Shown here: piece by piece, positions 55,948 to 64,000 of the stretch
Position numbering within the stretch: the stretch's first letter is position 1
How the letters are laid out: every line of letters starts with the position of its first letter
Origin: Domibacillus sp. PGB-M46
GTDB lineage: Bacteria > Bacillota > Bacilli > Bacillales > Domibacillaceae
Direction of reading: 5' to 3'
DNA length: 64,000 bases
NCBI RefSeq assembly: GCF_022668875.1
Contig: NZ_JAKGCR010000003.1
Location: forward strand, 186,001-250,000
Notes under the pieces: model-generated
Seen by the model: the letters and a program-made list of their open reading frames with translations, nothing else
Database searches by the model: none
What the model was told of the DNA's origin: nothing
Translations under genes and position numbers: made by a program

Positions 55948-56598
55948 TTAATAATTGAGCGATTTGCGGAAAGCACTCGTATACGTCTGGGTGACGGGAA
56001 TTTTAGTGCGGTCTTTCATAATCAGCAAAAAAGTTGAATGCGAGTCCGGCTGAATTTCCTGAATAAAGTTCACATTTACAATATAAGAACGGTGCACACG
56101 GATAAAAGCATCATCTGGCAGCATAAATTCAAGCTCCGTTAAATTGAGTTTATGGTAGCCGCTGCCTGTCCGGGCCTGCACGCGGGTTTTGCGTCCTTCA
56201 GATTCTAAATACATAACGTCACTGTACGGAATAGGATACCACCGGTCTTCCGCCTTGATCGTTAGTAGATTGCGTGAAATGGGAGATGGCTTGGCCGGAT
56301 GGATGGTTGTGACGGCACCGGTGAGCACATGATTATGAAAAATCGGCACACTCATCGCATAGTAGGGAATACCATATACATCGCTGTCAATATACGTAGA
56401 CACTTGGTGTTTTTCTTCGATAGCCTGCTGGGTAACACTGCCCGGCTTGATCGGGTCGCCTACCCGAATATGCAAATCAATCAGGCGGCTCGGCTGGTAA
56501 TAAATAAATGTTTCGTGATTTGACACGGCAACAGACGTATTCGGCGGAAAAAATTCTTTCATCACTTCCATTAAGCCGGAAACGGTCAGTTGGTCCAT
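55948..56598 (-). CDS. LytTR-domain transcriptional regulator with sensory N-terminus
   Basis: A 216-residue regulator. Residues 1-105 resemble a small PAS/GAF-like sensory domain (VAVSNHETFIYYQPSRLIDLHIRVGDPIKPGS, ...YGIPYYAMSVPIFHNHVLTGAVTTI). Residues 115-216 are a LytTR DNA-binding domain (DVMYLESEGRKTRVQA, DAFIRVHRSYIVNVNFI). It lacks a receiver domain, so it is probably a one-component ligand sensor. The start is ATG at 56598 behind GAGGTGGAG; frames further upstream overlap the divergent ybaK start. It precedes the CoA-transferase gene on the same strand and may control it. Confidence 0.82.
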   Translation of the reverse strand: MDQLTVSGLMEVMKEFFPPNTSVAVSNHETFIYYQPSRLIDLHIRVGDPIKPGSVTQQAIEEKHQVSTYIDSDVYGIPYYAMSVPIFHNHVLTGAVTTIHPAKPSPISRNLLTIKAEDRWYPIPYSDVMYLESEGRKTRVQARTGSGYHKLNLTELEFMLPDDAFIRVHRSYIVNVNFIQEIQPDSHSTFLLIMKDRTKIPVTQTYTSAFRKSLNY

Positions 56599-56659
56599 TT
56601 GCTCCACCTCTTCACATTGACTATAGTACAATAAGTGTACCATAGAAAAAGGGGGAAGC

Positions 56660-57142
56660 ATGGTGGCAAAAGGAAAAACAAACGCAATGCGGCTGCTTGA
56701 TGCAGCAGGCATTGAGTATAAGATGCATGAATACGATAACAAAGACGGGAAGATAGACGGGGTGTCCGTTGCCCATAAGATTGGCATTGAACCGGGGCGC
56801 GTTTTTAAAACACTGGTTACCGAAGGGGCAGGCGGCTTGTTCGTGTTTGTCGTGCCGGTCGAAGCGGAGCTTGATTTAAAGCGGGCAGCACGCGCAGCAG
56901 GTGAGAAAAAAGTTGATATGCTTCCCGTAAAAGAGATTCAGAAACAAACGGGATACATACGGGGAGGCTGTTCGCCAGTAGGAATGAAAAAGCTTTATCC
57001 AACTTTTATAGATACACAGGCGGAAGAATTTGAGTCTATTGTCGTGAGTGCGGGCCGGATCGGAGCGCAAATAGAATTGTCTCCTCGCAATCTGGCAGAG
57101 ACCGTAAACGCTTCCTTCTGTGAAATTGTGAACAATTCGTGA
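56660..57142 (+). CDS. ybaK: Cys-tRNA(Pro)/Cys-tRNA(Cys) deacylase, YbaK/EbsC
   Basis: A 160-residue YbaK-family editing deacylase. It contains KTNAMRLLDAAGIEYKMHEY, the VFKTLVTEG strand with the catalytic lysine, GYIRGGCSPVGMKK with the GxxP loop, and the C-terminal AGRIGAQIELSPRNL. It hydrolyses mischarged Cys-tRNA(Pro). GGGGGAAG precedes ATG 56660. Divergent from the LytTR gene. Confidence 0.9.
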   Translation: MVAKGKTNAMRLLDAAGIEYKMHEYDNKDGKIDGVSVAHKIGIEPGRVFKTLVTEGAGGLFVFVVPVEAELDLKRAARAAGEKKVDMLPVKEIQKQTGYIRGGCSPVGMKKLYPTFIDTQAEEFESIVVSAGRIGAQIELSPRNLAETVNASFCEIVNNS

Positions 57143-57255
57143 ACGAAGTGTTACCAAATTGTATATAACGAGATTTTTATGCGAATGCCGGTTCTTTTTT
57201 GAAAAAAAACATCGTATACTAGTGCCATCAAAGAAACAGGAGTTGACCCATAACC

Positions 57256-57543
57256 ATGATGGTCGTTGAAAATCTTCTTGATGTGAAAAGCTATTTTGCC
57301 GAAGAAGTAAAAGAGAACTATGTTGTACAGTATGAAAAAATGGCCAAGTCAGGTGCATTTTTCAAAGAGGGCGGATGGCATGAACTCGAAGAAGAAACAG
57401 CGGAATGTGTAAAAATATTGTGCCAGACAGGAGACGCGTGCTCCGTTACTCGAGTGAAAGAATATCCCGTAAACGCTGAGGCCACTGTGGATGCCGTTTT
57501 AGCGCGTATCCGTGAAGCACACAGCGATATATTTAAAGGATAA
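57256..57543 (+). CDS. Small hypothetical protein
   Basis: A 95-residue acidic, mostly helical protein (VVENLLDVKSYFAEEVKENYVVQYEKMAK ... VDAVLARIREAHSDIF) with two cysteines (CVKILCQTG, DACSV). I do not recognise the family. It starts at ATG 57256 behind CAGGAGTTG, has its own terminator, and sits between ybaK and a convergent hydrolase gene. Confidence 0.6.
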   Translation: MMVVENLLDVKSYFAEEVKENYVVQYEKMAKSGAFFKEGGWHELEEETAECVKILCQTGDACSVTRVKEYPVNAEATVDAVLARIREAHSDIFKG

Positions 57544-57558
57544 TATAGATAAATAAAC

Positions 57559-57589
57559 CGGTTTCCCTGTGAGGGAAGCCGTTTTTTTT
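57559..57589 (+). terminator. Terminator after the small hypothetical gene
   Basis: CGGTTTCCCT-gtg-AGGGAAGCCG followed by eight T. Confidence 0.9.
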
Positions 57590-57591
57590 AT

Positions 57592-57620
57592 AAAAAAAGC
57601 AGCCCGGCAGAGGCTGCTTT
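57592..57620 (-). terminator. Terminator of the DUF915 hydrolase gene
   Basis: On the minus strand AAAGCAGCC-tctgccg-GGCTGCTTT is followed by a T-run and overlaps the gene stop. Confidence 0.85.
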
Positions 57621-58422
57621 ACTGATAATGAAAAAAAGCACCGATCTTCTCGTCGACCAAAGGTGTTTCATGCAGGCCGCTATGATCAACGGTTGTGTCA
57701 TAGAGGATGTCGAGCTGATATTGGTCTTTTGGAACAATGGCTTTTAAGCTGAGTGCACTTTGAAGCAGCGTCACCTGATCACCGGTTCCGGCAATGTTTA
57801 ATACTTGTGTTTCCTTTGGGAACTGGGCATGGTTGGCAGTGATTTGAGCAAGAGCCGGCGAACCGGGCATAAGGTCGTATACCGCCTCGCCTTCGTTTTG
57901 CGTAAACCATCGTCCGCCGGCTACGCCGTTAAAGGGGCTGCCAATCGTGACTAATTGGTCAACTGCCGGATGAAGCGCAGGGTCATATAAATCCTGCAAG
58001 AATTTCACCGATACAATGCCGCCCATTGAATGGCTGACTACCTTTATATGTTCAATACCGTATTCCTTCTTCAGTACCTGCATAGCAGCAGCTACTGCAC
58101 GTGATGTATCCTCAAAGGAAGCCCGGTTGTTTTCCATAATTAATTGAATAAGCGCAGGCCGTTCTGTAGAAAAAGGACTTTCCCGGACGAGAAGCCTGCC
58201 AGTACGCGTGACATTCATAGTCAGTGCCCGCTCTCCCCAGCCTCTTTGCTCAAACCGGGCAATCATCGTATTAAAGGAGCGTGCAGTTCCTTTAAAGCCA
58301 TGAACGAACAAAACCGGGTCGGTGAATTGGCTGTCTGATACTGCATGATCGCTTTTTTCAAGCGTTAAAAAGCTGGCGTAAATCAAAAGAGCCGCTGCTA
58401 AAAACAGTCCACACTTCCGCAT
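57619..58422 (-). CDS. DUF915 alpha/beta hydrolase, secreted or membrane-anchored
   Basis: A 267-residue DUF915 hydrolase. An N-terminal signal or anchor (MRKCGLFLAAALLIYASFL) precedes DPVLFVHGFKGTARSFNTMI, the nucleophile elbow VVSHSMGGIVSVKFL, and later VTIGSPFNG and a C-terminal HSGLHETP with the catalytic histidine. Members are lipase-like esterases exported by Gram-positives. Substrate is unknown. Monocistronic. Confidence 0.83.
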   Translation of the reverse strand: MRKCGLFLAAALLIYASFLTLEKSDHAVSDSQFTDPVLFVHGFKGTARSFNTMIARFEQRGWGERALTMNVTRTGRLLVRESPFSTERPALIQLIMENNRASFEDTSRAVAAAMQVLKKEYGIEHIKVVSHSMGGIVSVKFLQDLYDPALHPAVDQLVTIGSPFNGVAGGRWFTQNEGEAVYDLMPGSPALAQITANHAQFPKETQVLNIAGTGDQVTLLQSALSLKAIVPKDQYQLDILYDTTVDHSGLHETPLVDEKIGAFFHYQ

Positions 58423-58520
58423 AAACGGTCACTTCGCTTCCTTCAAAAGTAGTAATCCTTATTATATATAATTTCAACAGAAAGATACATAGCGGGATAT
58501 AATGGAATTTAAAGGGGGAG

Positions 58521-58652
58521 ATGGTCCTGAAAGAATGGGTCGGTCAATGTATCGTATGCGGCAAGGATATTTATTGTCTGGACGGATTTTTAAATGGGGT
58601 AAAAGAACAAGGAGAGCTGTTTTGCTTTGATTGTGAAGAGCAGGACGAATAA
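58521..58652 (+). CDS. 43-residue zinc-ribbon-like small protein
   Basis: A frame from ATG 58521 to TAA 58650-58652 encodes a 43-residue protein containing CIVCGKDIYC and FCFDCEE, two CxxC pairs that could bind zinc. AAAGGGGG is upstream but unusually near the ATG (2 nt), so the start is not certain. It is tail to tail with the XRE regulator gene, with four bases between stops. Function unknown. Confidence 0.5.
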   Translation: MVLKEWVGQCIVCGKDIYCLDGFLNGVKEQGELFCFDCEEQDE

Positions 58653-58656
58653 ACGG

Positions 58657-59127
58657 TTATTCGTCCCCGTTCCTTTTCACATAATTTTGGAAATGCTCTT
58701 CTGCTTCGGCTGCATCGTATGTGCTGAAAAGCCGGTAATCTTCAGCATCCAGCACGCGGTAGTGGCCGCTGATCACATTTTGCTGAAGGCGGATGCCTTT
58801 TTGACTGCTTAACTCACGCCACCAAACGCGGCCGCCCATCGTTTTTTCCTGGCCATTTGGCCGTGAGATCGTTTTGTGCGCAGCAAGCTCGGCTATTTCA
58901 ACCGGGTCACCGCCGAGCGCAGACTGAAGGATATCGCTATTCCGAAACAGTGCACATACCGCTGCCGCTGTTGTCCAGCCGGCAGTGGAGCGTTCTTTTT
59001 CAATTTGCACAAGTGTTTTTTTAGACAAGCCGATCACATGAGCCATTTTATCCTGCGTGTATCCGCGTTCTGTGCGGATCAGCTTTAATTTAGAGGAGAC
59101 TATAGCTGTTATCGCTTCTTTGTTCAC
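58657..59127 (-). CDS. XRE-family HTH transcriptional regulator
   Basis: A 156-residue protein. Residues 9-65 are an XRE/Cro helix-turn-helix (KLKLIRTERGYTQDKMAHVIGLSKKTLVQIEKERS). The C-terminal 80 residues (GGRVWWRELSSQKGIRLQQNVISGHYRVLD...) form an unknown domain with a tryptophan-rich start. GTG 59127 follows AAGGAGTG. It is not adjacent to a toxin, transporter or phage gene. The regulon is unknown. Confidence 0.8.
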   Translation of the reverse strand: MNKEAITAIVSSKLKLIRTERGYTQDKMAHVIGLSKKTLVQIEKERSTAGWTTAAAVCALFRNSDILQSALGGDPVEIAELAAHKTISRPNGQEKTMGGRVWWRELSSQKGIRLQQNVISGHYRVLDAEDYRLFSTYDAAEAEEHFQNYVKRNGDE

Positions 59128-59175
59128 CGAACACCACTCCTTACGTGTAATTTTACACTTGGTTCGTACAAAAGT

Positions 59176-59217
59176 AAAAAAGAAAACCCCTTTCGTTCAA
59201 AAAGGGGTTTTCTTTTT
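59176..59217. terminator. Terminator-like palindrome upstream of the XRE gene
   Basis: AAAAAGAAAACCCCTTT and its complement form a stem with a 7-nt loop and A/T tracts on both sides. It could terminate the minus-strand AI-2E gene's opposite strand or protect the XRE promoter from readthrough. Confidence 0.7.
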
Positions 59218-59275
59218 ATTATCCGGTCCGCATGCTAACAATAAAAACTGCCTCCAAAGAAACAGTTTTGTTGTA

Positions 59276-60370
59276 TTAATCAATTTCTTTTCCGGCCGCT
59301 TCACGGATTTCGGTTCTTTTTTGATAAAGGTTAGACAGAATTGTTTTAATAACGCCGTAAAACGGAATGGCTAGAATAACGCCCCAGATGCCCGCGATGT
59401 TTCCAGCCGCCAAAATAACCGTAATAACGGTAAGCGGATGAACGTCAAGCGCTTTGCCCATTACGTTTGGTGAAATAAAGTTGCTTTCAATCTGCTGGGC
59501 AACGAGCATAATAATCGCTACGTACAAGGCCATCTGCGGCTCCTGCAGAAGAGCGATAAACATAGCTGGCACAACGGCCAAGTAAGGGCCAAGGAACGGA
59601 ATCACATTTGTCATCATGCCGAACAGCGCCAGCAGCAGGGCATAATTCAAATCGATAATTAAGTATCCAATTAGGAGCATCACGCCGACAAGGAAGCTGA
59701 CCAACAGCTGTCCTTGAATGTAAGAGCGAAGCGTCACATCCAAGTCATGCAGTGTTTTGCGGATCCATGTTCTTCGTTCTCCGCTGAAAAAGCCGGCAAC
59801 AAACGGTGCAAACTTTTCATGATCCTTCAGCATGTATACAAGGAAGAATGGAGCCAGGATTAAAAGGAATAAGGCTTGGAAAAAGTTTTGAAGAAACGTT
59901 AACAGCCAGGAGCCGAATCCAACAGTCCATTCATTTAGATTGTTAGAAACATTGGTGATTGTACTTTCGACTGATTCCTGCGCTTGGGGCGGCAGGTCAT
60001 CCCGGTGACTGAGCAGGTAATCCACCCATTTTTCGCCTTCCTCGATCATTTGCGGTGTGTTTTTTGCTAAAGAACCGGCCTGTTCACCGATAACGGGCGC
60101 GATCATCGCATAAATCAGCCAGAATACGGCCGCGACCACAACAAGCACGAATGTAATCGAAGCCCAGCGCGGCAGCTTTCTTGCTTCAAGAAAGTGGAGG
60201 AGCGGCCTTGTTAAATAAAAAAGCACCCCGCCAATCAAAAGAGGCAGAAAAATCGTTTTGGCGATAATAATAAGAGGATTAAAGACATCATGAATTTGCT
60301 GAAACATAAAAATAATCAGCATCGCCAGTAAAATGCCAATTCCTGTTTGGAACCAAAGTTTGTTTGTCAA
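59276..60370 (-). CDS. AI-2E (YdiK/TqsA) family membrane protein
   Basis: A 364-residue AI-2E-family protein with about seven transmembrane helices and a long periplasmic-type loop (residues 80-150). The C-terminal half carries the family signature GMMTNVIPFLGPYLAVVPAMFIALLQEP, QQIESNFISPNVMGKALDVHPL and GIWGVILAIPFYGVI. Family members were named after an E. coli protein affecting autoinducer-2 export, but Bacillus relatives are mostly uncharacterised and some act as cation antiporters. TTG 60370 is preceded by AAAGGAAGTG. Next to yjiH on the same strand. Confidence 0.85.
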   Translation of the reverse strand: MTNKLWFQTGIGILLAMLIIFMFQQIHDVFNPLIIIAKTIFLPLLIGGVLFYLTRPLLHFLEARKLPRWASITFVLVVVAAVFWLIYAMIAPVIGEQAGSLAKNTPQMIEEGEKWVDYLLSHRDDLPPQAQESVESTITNVSNNLNEWTVGFGSWLLTFLQNFFQALFLLILAPFFLVYMLKDHEKFAPFVAGFFSGERRTWIRKTLHDLDVTLRSYIQGQLLVSFLVGVMLLIGYLIIDLNYALLLALFGMMTNVIPFLGPYLAVVPAMFIALLQEPQMALYVAIIMLVAQQIESNFISPNVMGKALDVHPLTVITVILAAGNIAGIWGVILAIPFYGVIKTILSNLYQKRTEIREAAGKEID

Positions 60371-60422
60371 AAAGAGACACTTCCTTTCTAGGCAACATAT
60401 ATCATTACCCGATTATACGAAA

Positions 60423-60448
60423 AAAAAGCCGGTAAGTTCCGGCTTTTT
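60423..60448 (-). terminator. Terminator of the yjiH gene
   Basis: AAAAAGCCGG-aactta-CCGGCTTTTT on the minus strand, overlapping the stop codon. Confidence 0.9.
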
Positions 60449-61784
60449 AAAAATAAAGGTGTGCAATTCCTGCAATAATCGGCAAAGAGATCAGCGTGCG
60501 GATAATGAAGATAAGAAACAAATCTTTAAAGGAAACGGGAATTTTTGTCCCGAGAAGCAGTCCGCCTACCTCTGACATATAGATGAGCTGTGAGACAGAT
60601 AGAGCTGCAACTACAAACCGTGTCAGCTCGCTTTGGATGCTTTCGCCTAATATTGCTGGCAGAAACATATCGGCAAACCCGATCATAATCGTTTCAGATG
60701 CTTCTTTGGCGAATGGTATGTTTAAAAGCTCAAGCAAAGGAATAAACGGCAGGCCGAGCCATTGGAAAACGGGCGTTGATTCCGCAATAACCAGAGCTGT
60801 TGTACCGATGGCCATGACAATCGGGATAACACCGAGCCACATATCCAGCACATTTTTTACCCCATCAACCGCAGTTTCGGACAGCTTGCTTTGGCCGGCC
60901 CGCTTCACAGCCTGTTCATATCCATATGACAAAGAGGTATACCCGGATGGAATCGATTCATCATCAGCGCGACGCGGTGTTCCATCTACAAAGGTATCGG
61001 GCTTTCTTGAAAGCGGCGGAATCCGCGGCATAATAATCGCGCAGGCAATTCCGGCTAAAACAACGGTTAAGTAAAAAGGAACAAAATACTGGTCTAGGCC
61101 GACCTGGCCGATGACGACAAGGCAAAAAGTAATCGAGACGACTGAAAACATGGTTCCAATAATGGCCGCTTCTTTTTTTGTGTAAAATCCTTCTTCATAC
61201 TGCTTGCTTGTCAGCAAAACGCCAATCGTCCCGTCGCCAAGCCATGAAGCAAGTGCGTCCACTGAAGAGCGTCCAGGCAGCAAAAAGAGCGGCCGCATCA
61301 CTTTCGTTAAGGAATAGCCGACAAATTCAAGCAAGCCAAAATTAAGCAGAAGAGGCAGGAGGATGCCGGCAAATAAAAAGACGGCAAACAGAACAGGCAG
61401 CAGGCTGAACAGAAGTGTTCCACCTGTTGCGTCCGACCAAATGGCTTGAGAACCAAGACGAAAATAAGTCAACACTGAAAACACAGCGCCGGCCAGGCGG
61501 ACAATCAGCCAAAACGGCGAAATATCAAAAAGAGCGGTCAAGAAAGCAGAATGGCGCACAAACGCCGGACGAACGAGTTTAACAACGACTGTCAACAAAG
61601 CAGACAACACAATCAGCACCATTACAATACTGGGAATGGCATCTCCAAGAGCATCCTGGAGCCAGGCTGACAAAACGGCAATCGGAATGGTCATGCCATC
61701 TTCCATTGGCACGGGAGTCATAAACAATAAAATCCCAATTGCAGATGGAATCACAAACTGCAAGAGGGAACCAAATTTACGCAT
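60447..61784 (-). CDS. yjiH: YjiH-family nucleoside-recognition (Gate-domain) membrane protein
   Basis: A 445-residue membrane protein with about ten helices. It has the Gate domain pattern GILLPLLLNFGLLEFVGYSLTKVMRPLF and ASWLGDGTIGVLLTSKQYEEGFYTKKEAAIIGTMFSVVSITFCL, and a second Gate motif KEASETIMIGFADMFLPAIL. YjiH-type proteins are found near spore or nucleoside genes and may transport nucleosides or ions; the substrate is unproven. The start follows GAAAGGG. Separate from the AI-2E gene by a terminator. Confidence 0.85.
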   Translation of the reverse strand: MRKFGSLLQFVIPSAIGILLFMTPVPMEDGMTIPIAVLSAWLQDALGDAIPSIVMVLIVLSALLTVVVKLVRPAFVRHSAFLTALFDISPFWLIVRLAGAVFSVLTYFRLGSQAIWSDATGGTLLFSLLPVLFAVFLFAGILLPLLLNFGLLEFVGYSLTKVMRPLFLLPGRSSVDALASWLGDGTIGVLLTSKQYEEGFYTKKEAAIIGTMFSVVSITFCLVVIGQVGLDQYFVPFYLTVVLAGIACAIIMPRIPPLSRKPDTFVDGTPRRADDESIPSGYTSLSYGYEQAVKRAGQSKLSETAVDGVKNVLDMWLGVIPIVMAIGTTALVIAESTPVFQWLGLPFIPLLELLNIPFAKEASETIMIGFADMFLPAILGESIQSELTRFVVAALSVSQLIYMSEVGGLLLGTKIPVSFKDLFLIFIIRTLISLPIIAGIAHLYF

Positions 61785-61993
61785 ATATAAACCCTTTCTT
61801 CGTATAAAGATTCAACATGTGCAATTTTAATTCATTCCATTTTAAAAATCTATGCTTCAGAACATATTCATAAAATACAGAATCTTGATTGCGCTTACAA
61901 TACTTGCGTTGTATACTCCCGGCATTTTTCCGGATTCCGAACTATTTTCATGTTAAAATAGGAAAGAATGAAATGAAAAAGAAGGTGACCCGA

Positions 61994-62866
61994 ATGATTA
62001 CAAGCATCGCAACAGATATGGACGGAACGCTATTAAACGGGAACATGGAAGTGAGTGAAGAAAACCGAGCCGCCATGAAAAAAGCGCAGGAGCTTGGGAT
62101 CGAAGTCATTGTTGCAACAGGGCGTTCTTACAAAGAAGCCCGCTTTGCACTAGAAGGAACCGGGATCGAGTGCCCGATTATTGCAGTGAACGGAGCAGAA
62201 GTGCGGGATGCAGGGGGCGAAATCGTTCAATTTACGGCGATTGAAGATGATTTGGCATACGATTTATACCGCCGCTTAAAAGATGTCGGTGTTTATTTTG
62301 AAGTGTATACGAATCAAGCAACGTACACAGACGACGCAGAAAAAGCGGTAGAGCTGTTGATTGATATTGTTCTTTCCGCACATCCAGACGCAAATGTAGA
62401 AGACATTCGTGAACGCGCTAAGCTGCGGATCGAGCACGGCCTTGCTAAACAAGTGAATGATTACGAAGAAATCATTCGTGACACGAGCCAGCACATTTAT
62501 AAATTTTTCGTGTTTTCAATGGACCGCGAGCTGCTGCAGCAGGCGGCGGACCGTCTCGATGGGATTGGCGGAATAGCTGTCAGCTCATCTGGGAACGAAA
62601 ACCTTGAAATTACTAATGAACAGGCGCAAAAAGGCATTACGCTTGAGAATTACCTGACTTCTAAAGGACTCTCGCTCGAAGATGCGCTCGCTGTGGGAGA
62701 CAACTATAATGACCTGTCTATGCTTGAGAGAGTCGGATATTCATATGCGATGGGCAACGCAGACGCCAATATTAAAAAAGCAGCCCGGTTTGAGACGTCC
62801 CGCAATGAAGAAAGCGGAGTAGCCAAGGCGATTGAAGATGCACTGGAACGAAGTGCGGTCAAATGA
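61994..62866 (+). CDS. Cof-type HAD phosphatase
   Basis: A 290-residue HAD hydrolase. Motif I DMDGTLLN, motif II ATGRSYKEARFALE, a C2 cap (residues 85-200) and motif IV GDNYNDLSMLERVGYSYAMGNA are present. It is expected to dephosphorylate a sugar phosphate or flavin precursor. I use ATG 61994, behind AAGGTGA, giving MITSIATDMDGTLL; a longer frame from 61889 is not supported. Third Cof-type phosphatase in the window, with a different cap from the other two. Confidence 0.85.
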   Translation: MITSIATDMDGTLLNGNMEVSEENRAAMKKAQELGIEVIVATGRSYKEARFALEGTGIECPIIAVNGAEVRDAGGEIVQFTAIEDDLAYDLYRRLKDVGVYFEVYTNQATYTDDAEKAVELLIDIVLSAHPDANVEDIRERAKLRIEHGLAKQVNDYEEIIRDTSQHIYKFFVFSMDRELLQQAADRLDGIGGIAVSSSGNENLEITNEQAQKGITLENYLTSKGLSLEDALAVGDNYNDLSMLERVGYSYAMGNADANIKKAARFETSRNEESGVAKAIEDALERSAVK

Positions 62867-62908
62867 TAAAATAATTCATACAATTCGCAATAAGAAGGAG
62901 AATTCACC

Positions 62909-64000
62909 GTGTCTAAAGTATCAGTAGAAGAAATCGTCGTGGCAAACCAGGTGCTTAAAGACGTGGTTACCAAGACACCGCTTCAAAAAAATGAACTTTT
63001 ATCAGCCCGTTACGGCTGCAATGTGTATTTAAAGCGTGAAGATTTACAGATTGTCCGCTCCTTTAAGCTGCGCGGTGCGTATAACTTTATCCGAAGCTTG
63101 ACGGAGGAGGAGCGGGCAAAAGGCGTAGTATGCGCAAGTGCCGGGAACCACGCGCAGGGCGTTGCGTATTCCTGCCTTGCCCTCGGCATTGAAGGAAAGA
63201 TCTTTATGCCGTCCACAACACCGCGTCAAAAAGTATCGCAGGTGAAACGGTTCGGTGGAGATAAAGTATCGGTTGTGCTGACAGGAGATACGTTCGATGA
63301 TTCGTATGCTGCAGCAATGGCCTACTGCACAGAAGAAGAAAAAATGTTTGTTCATCCGTTTGATGACTACCGGACGATTGCCGGACAGGGAACCGTGGCG
63401 GTTGAAATCTTGAACGATATGCAAGAACCTGTTGATTACATGTTTTGTTCCATTGGCGGTGGCGGCCTTGCAGCCGGTGTCGGCTCATATTTAAAAGGCA
63501 TCAGCCCATCCACGAAGCTGATTGGCGTTGAACCGGCGGGAGCAGCTGGCATGAGAGCTTCCTTGAACAGCGGACAGGTAACCCGTCTGGACACAATCGA
63601 TCCGTTTGTCGACGGGGCGGCCGTTAAACAAGTCGGTGACCTGACAATGGATATTTGCATGGATGTGCTCGACGGTATTTCCGTTATTCCAGAAGGCAAA
63701 GTATGCACAACGATCTTGCAGCTGTATAATGAAAATGCAGTCGTAGCAGAGCCGGCAGGAGCGCTGCCTGTTGCTGCCCTTGATTTTTATAAAGACGAGA
63801 TCAAAGGAAAGAACGTGGTTTGTGTGATCAGCGGCGGCAATAACGATATTGAGCGCATGCAGGAGATCAAAGAACGTTCGCTCATTTATGAAGGGTTAAA
63901 GCATTACTTTATCGTCACTTTCCCGCAGCGTGCCGGGGCACTCCGCAAGTTTATGGATCAGGTGCTGGGTGAATACGACGATATTACCCGCTTTGAATAT
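62909..64000 (+). CDS. ilvA: Threonine deaminase (IlvA), truncated by window end
   Basis: The first 364 codons of biosynthetic L-threonine ammonia-lyase. GTG 62909 follows AAGGAGAAT. The PLP lysine is in SFKLRGAYN, the Asn-containing loop is SAGNHAQGVAYS, and the phosphate-binding glycine loop is SIGGGGLAAGVGSYLK. The serine/cysteine at the cofactor nitrogen is in VISGGNNDIERM. An ACT-like regulatory domain starts at about residue 335 (YFIVTFPQRAGALRKFMDQV) and continues beyond the window. It converts threonine to 2-oxobutyrate, the first step of isoleucine synthesis. No T-box leader is visible. Confidence 0.94.
   Translation, partial: MSKVSVEEIVVANQVLKDVVTKTPLQKNELLSARYGCNVYLKREDLQIVRSFKLRGAYNFIRSLTEEERAKGVVCASAGNHAQGVAYSCLALGIEGKIFMPSTTPRQKVSQVKRFGGDKVSVVLTGDTFDDSYAAAMAYCTEEEKMFVHPFDDYRTIAGQGTVAVEILNDMQEPVDYMFCSIGGGGLAAGVGSYLKGISPSTKLIGVEPAGAAGMRASLNSGQVTRLDTIDPFVDGAAVKQVGDLTMDICMDVLDGISVIPEGKVCTTILQLYNENAVVAEPAGALPVAALDFYKDEIKGKNVVCVISGGNNDIERMQEIKERSLIYEGLKHYFIVTFPQRAGALRKFMDQVLGEYDDITRFEY

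Noticed and set aside
61887-61900. cre-like TGATTGCGCTTACA before the third HAD gene
   Set aside because: Only 12 of 14 positions match and the site lies among convergent or divergent gene ends; too weak to call.
62867-62908. T-box leader before ilvA
   Set aside because: Only 42 bases separate ilvA from the upstream gene; no room for a T-box and no terminator.
1-64000. CRISPR array, tRNA, rRNA or intact IS element
   Set aside because: No regular spacer-repeat array, cloverleaf-like sequence, rRNA segment or transposase gene was recognised; the CCGGCC arrays have 13-14 bp AT-rich spacers and are not CRISPR.

Overview
The window looks like chromosome of a mid-GC Bacillaceae species. The evidence is Bacillus-type gene content (HelD, YkwC, YjgC/YjgD formate dehydrogenase, AnsZ-like secreted asparaginase, FdhD), strong AGGAGG-type ribosome sites, frequent GTG/TTG starts, sigma-A promoters, a perfect TnrA box and CcpA cre-like sites. 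I see no rRNA, tRNA, CRISPR array, intact insertion sequence or prophage. Most intergenic gaps end in clear intrinsic terminators.

Layout. 1-6.8 kb: the 3' end of glutamate dehydrogenase, a decayed aromatic-acid exporter remnant, a PAS/AAA+/Fis regulator without the sigma-54 contact motif, a Nudix hydrolase, a very large orphan PAS histidine kinase and a VOC protein. 6.8-12.6 kb: HelD (minus), an aldo-keto reductase, a dispersed repeat, a Cof-type phosphatase and a YkwC-type dehydrogenase. 12.7-18.3 kb: formate module (fdhD, a leader with its own promoter and terminator, fdhA, yjgD, FNT channel). 19.2-25 kb: acetoin dehydrogenase operon acoABCL ending in a SorC-family regulator. 25.1-32 kb: second SorC regulator, a broken PRD-regulator/sorbitol-6-P dehydrogenase chimera, then gutM-srlA-srlE-srlB and a SAF-domain oxidoreductase. 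The aco and gut promoters carry the same tandem operator, which ties the two regions together.

32-38 kb: metal transport (CDF efflux, ZIP), a GyrI-like protein, a dead FAD monooxygenase, a methyltransferase, D-alanine aminotransferase, then a second copy of the dispersed repeat interrupted by a 116-bp MITE-like insertion with terminal inverted repeats and a TTA duplication. 38.2-46.4 kb: reductive pyrimidine catabolism (an M20 carbamoyl-amidohydrolase, preT, preA, dihydropyrimidinase, NCS1 permease, a small unknown protein) surrounding an unfamiliar HTH/RHH gene pair; a 14-bp motif occurs upstream of both catabolic transcription units. 46.5-54 kb: TnrA-box asparaginase, an ART-like protein, an SGNH hydrolase, an NSS transporter, purU and a CPA antiporter. 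54.3-64 kb: acetyl-CoA hydrolase/CoA-transferase with a cre-like site, LytTR regulator, ybaK, small proteins, DUF915 hydrolase, XRE regulator, AI-2E transporter, YjiH, a Cof phosphatase and the 5' part of ilvA, which runs off the end.

The most unusual observations are a symmetric CCGGCC array with 20-21 bp period that exactly fills a convergent gap (11644-11749) with a half-array at 2182-2228; the tandem operators shared by aco and gut; the PRD-SDR chimera; the empty-site/filled-site evidence for a small mobile repeat; and the unfamiliar regulator pair in the pyrimidine region. Functional statements are inferred from recognisable motifs and context; no searches were run.
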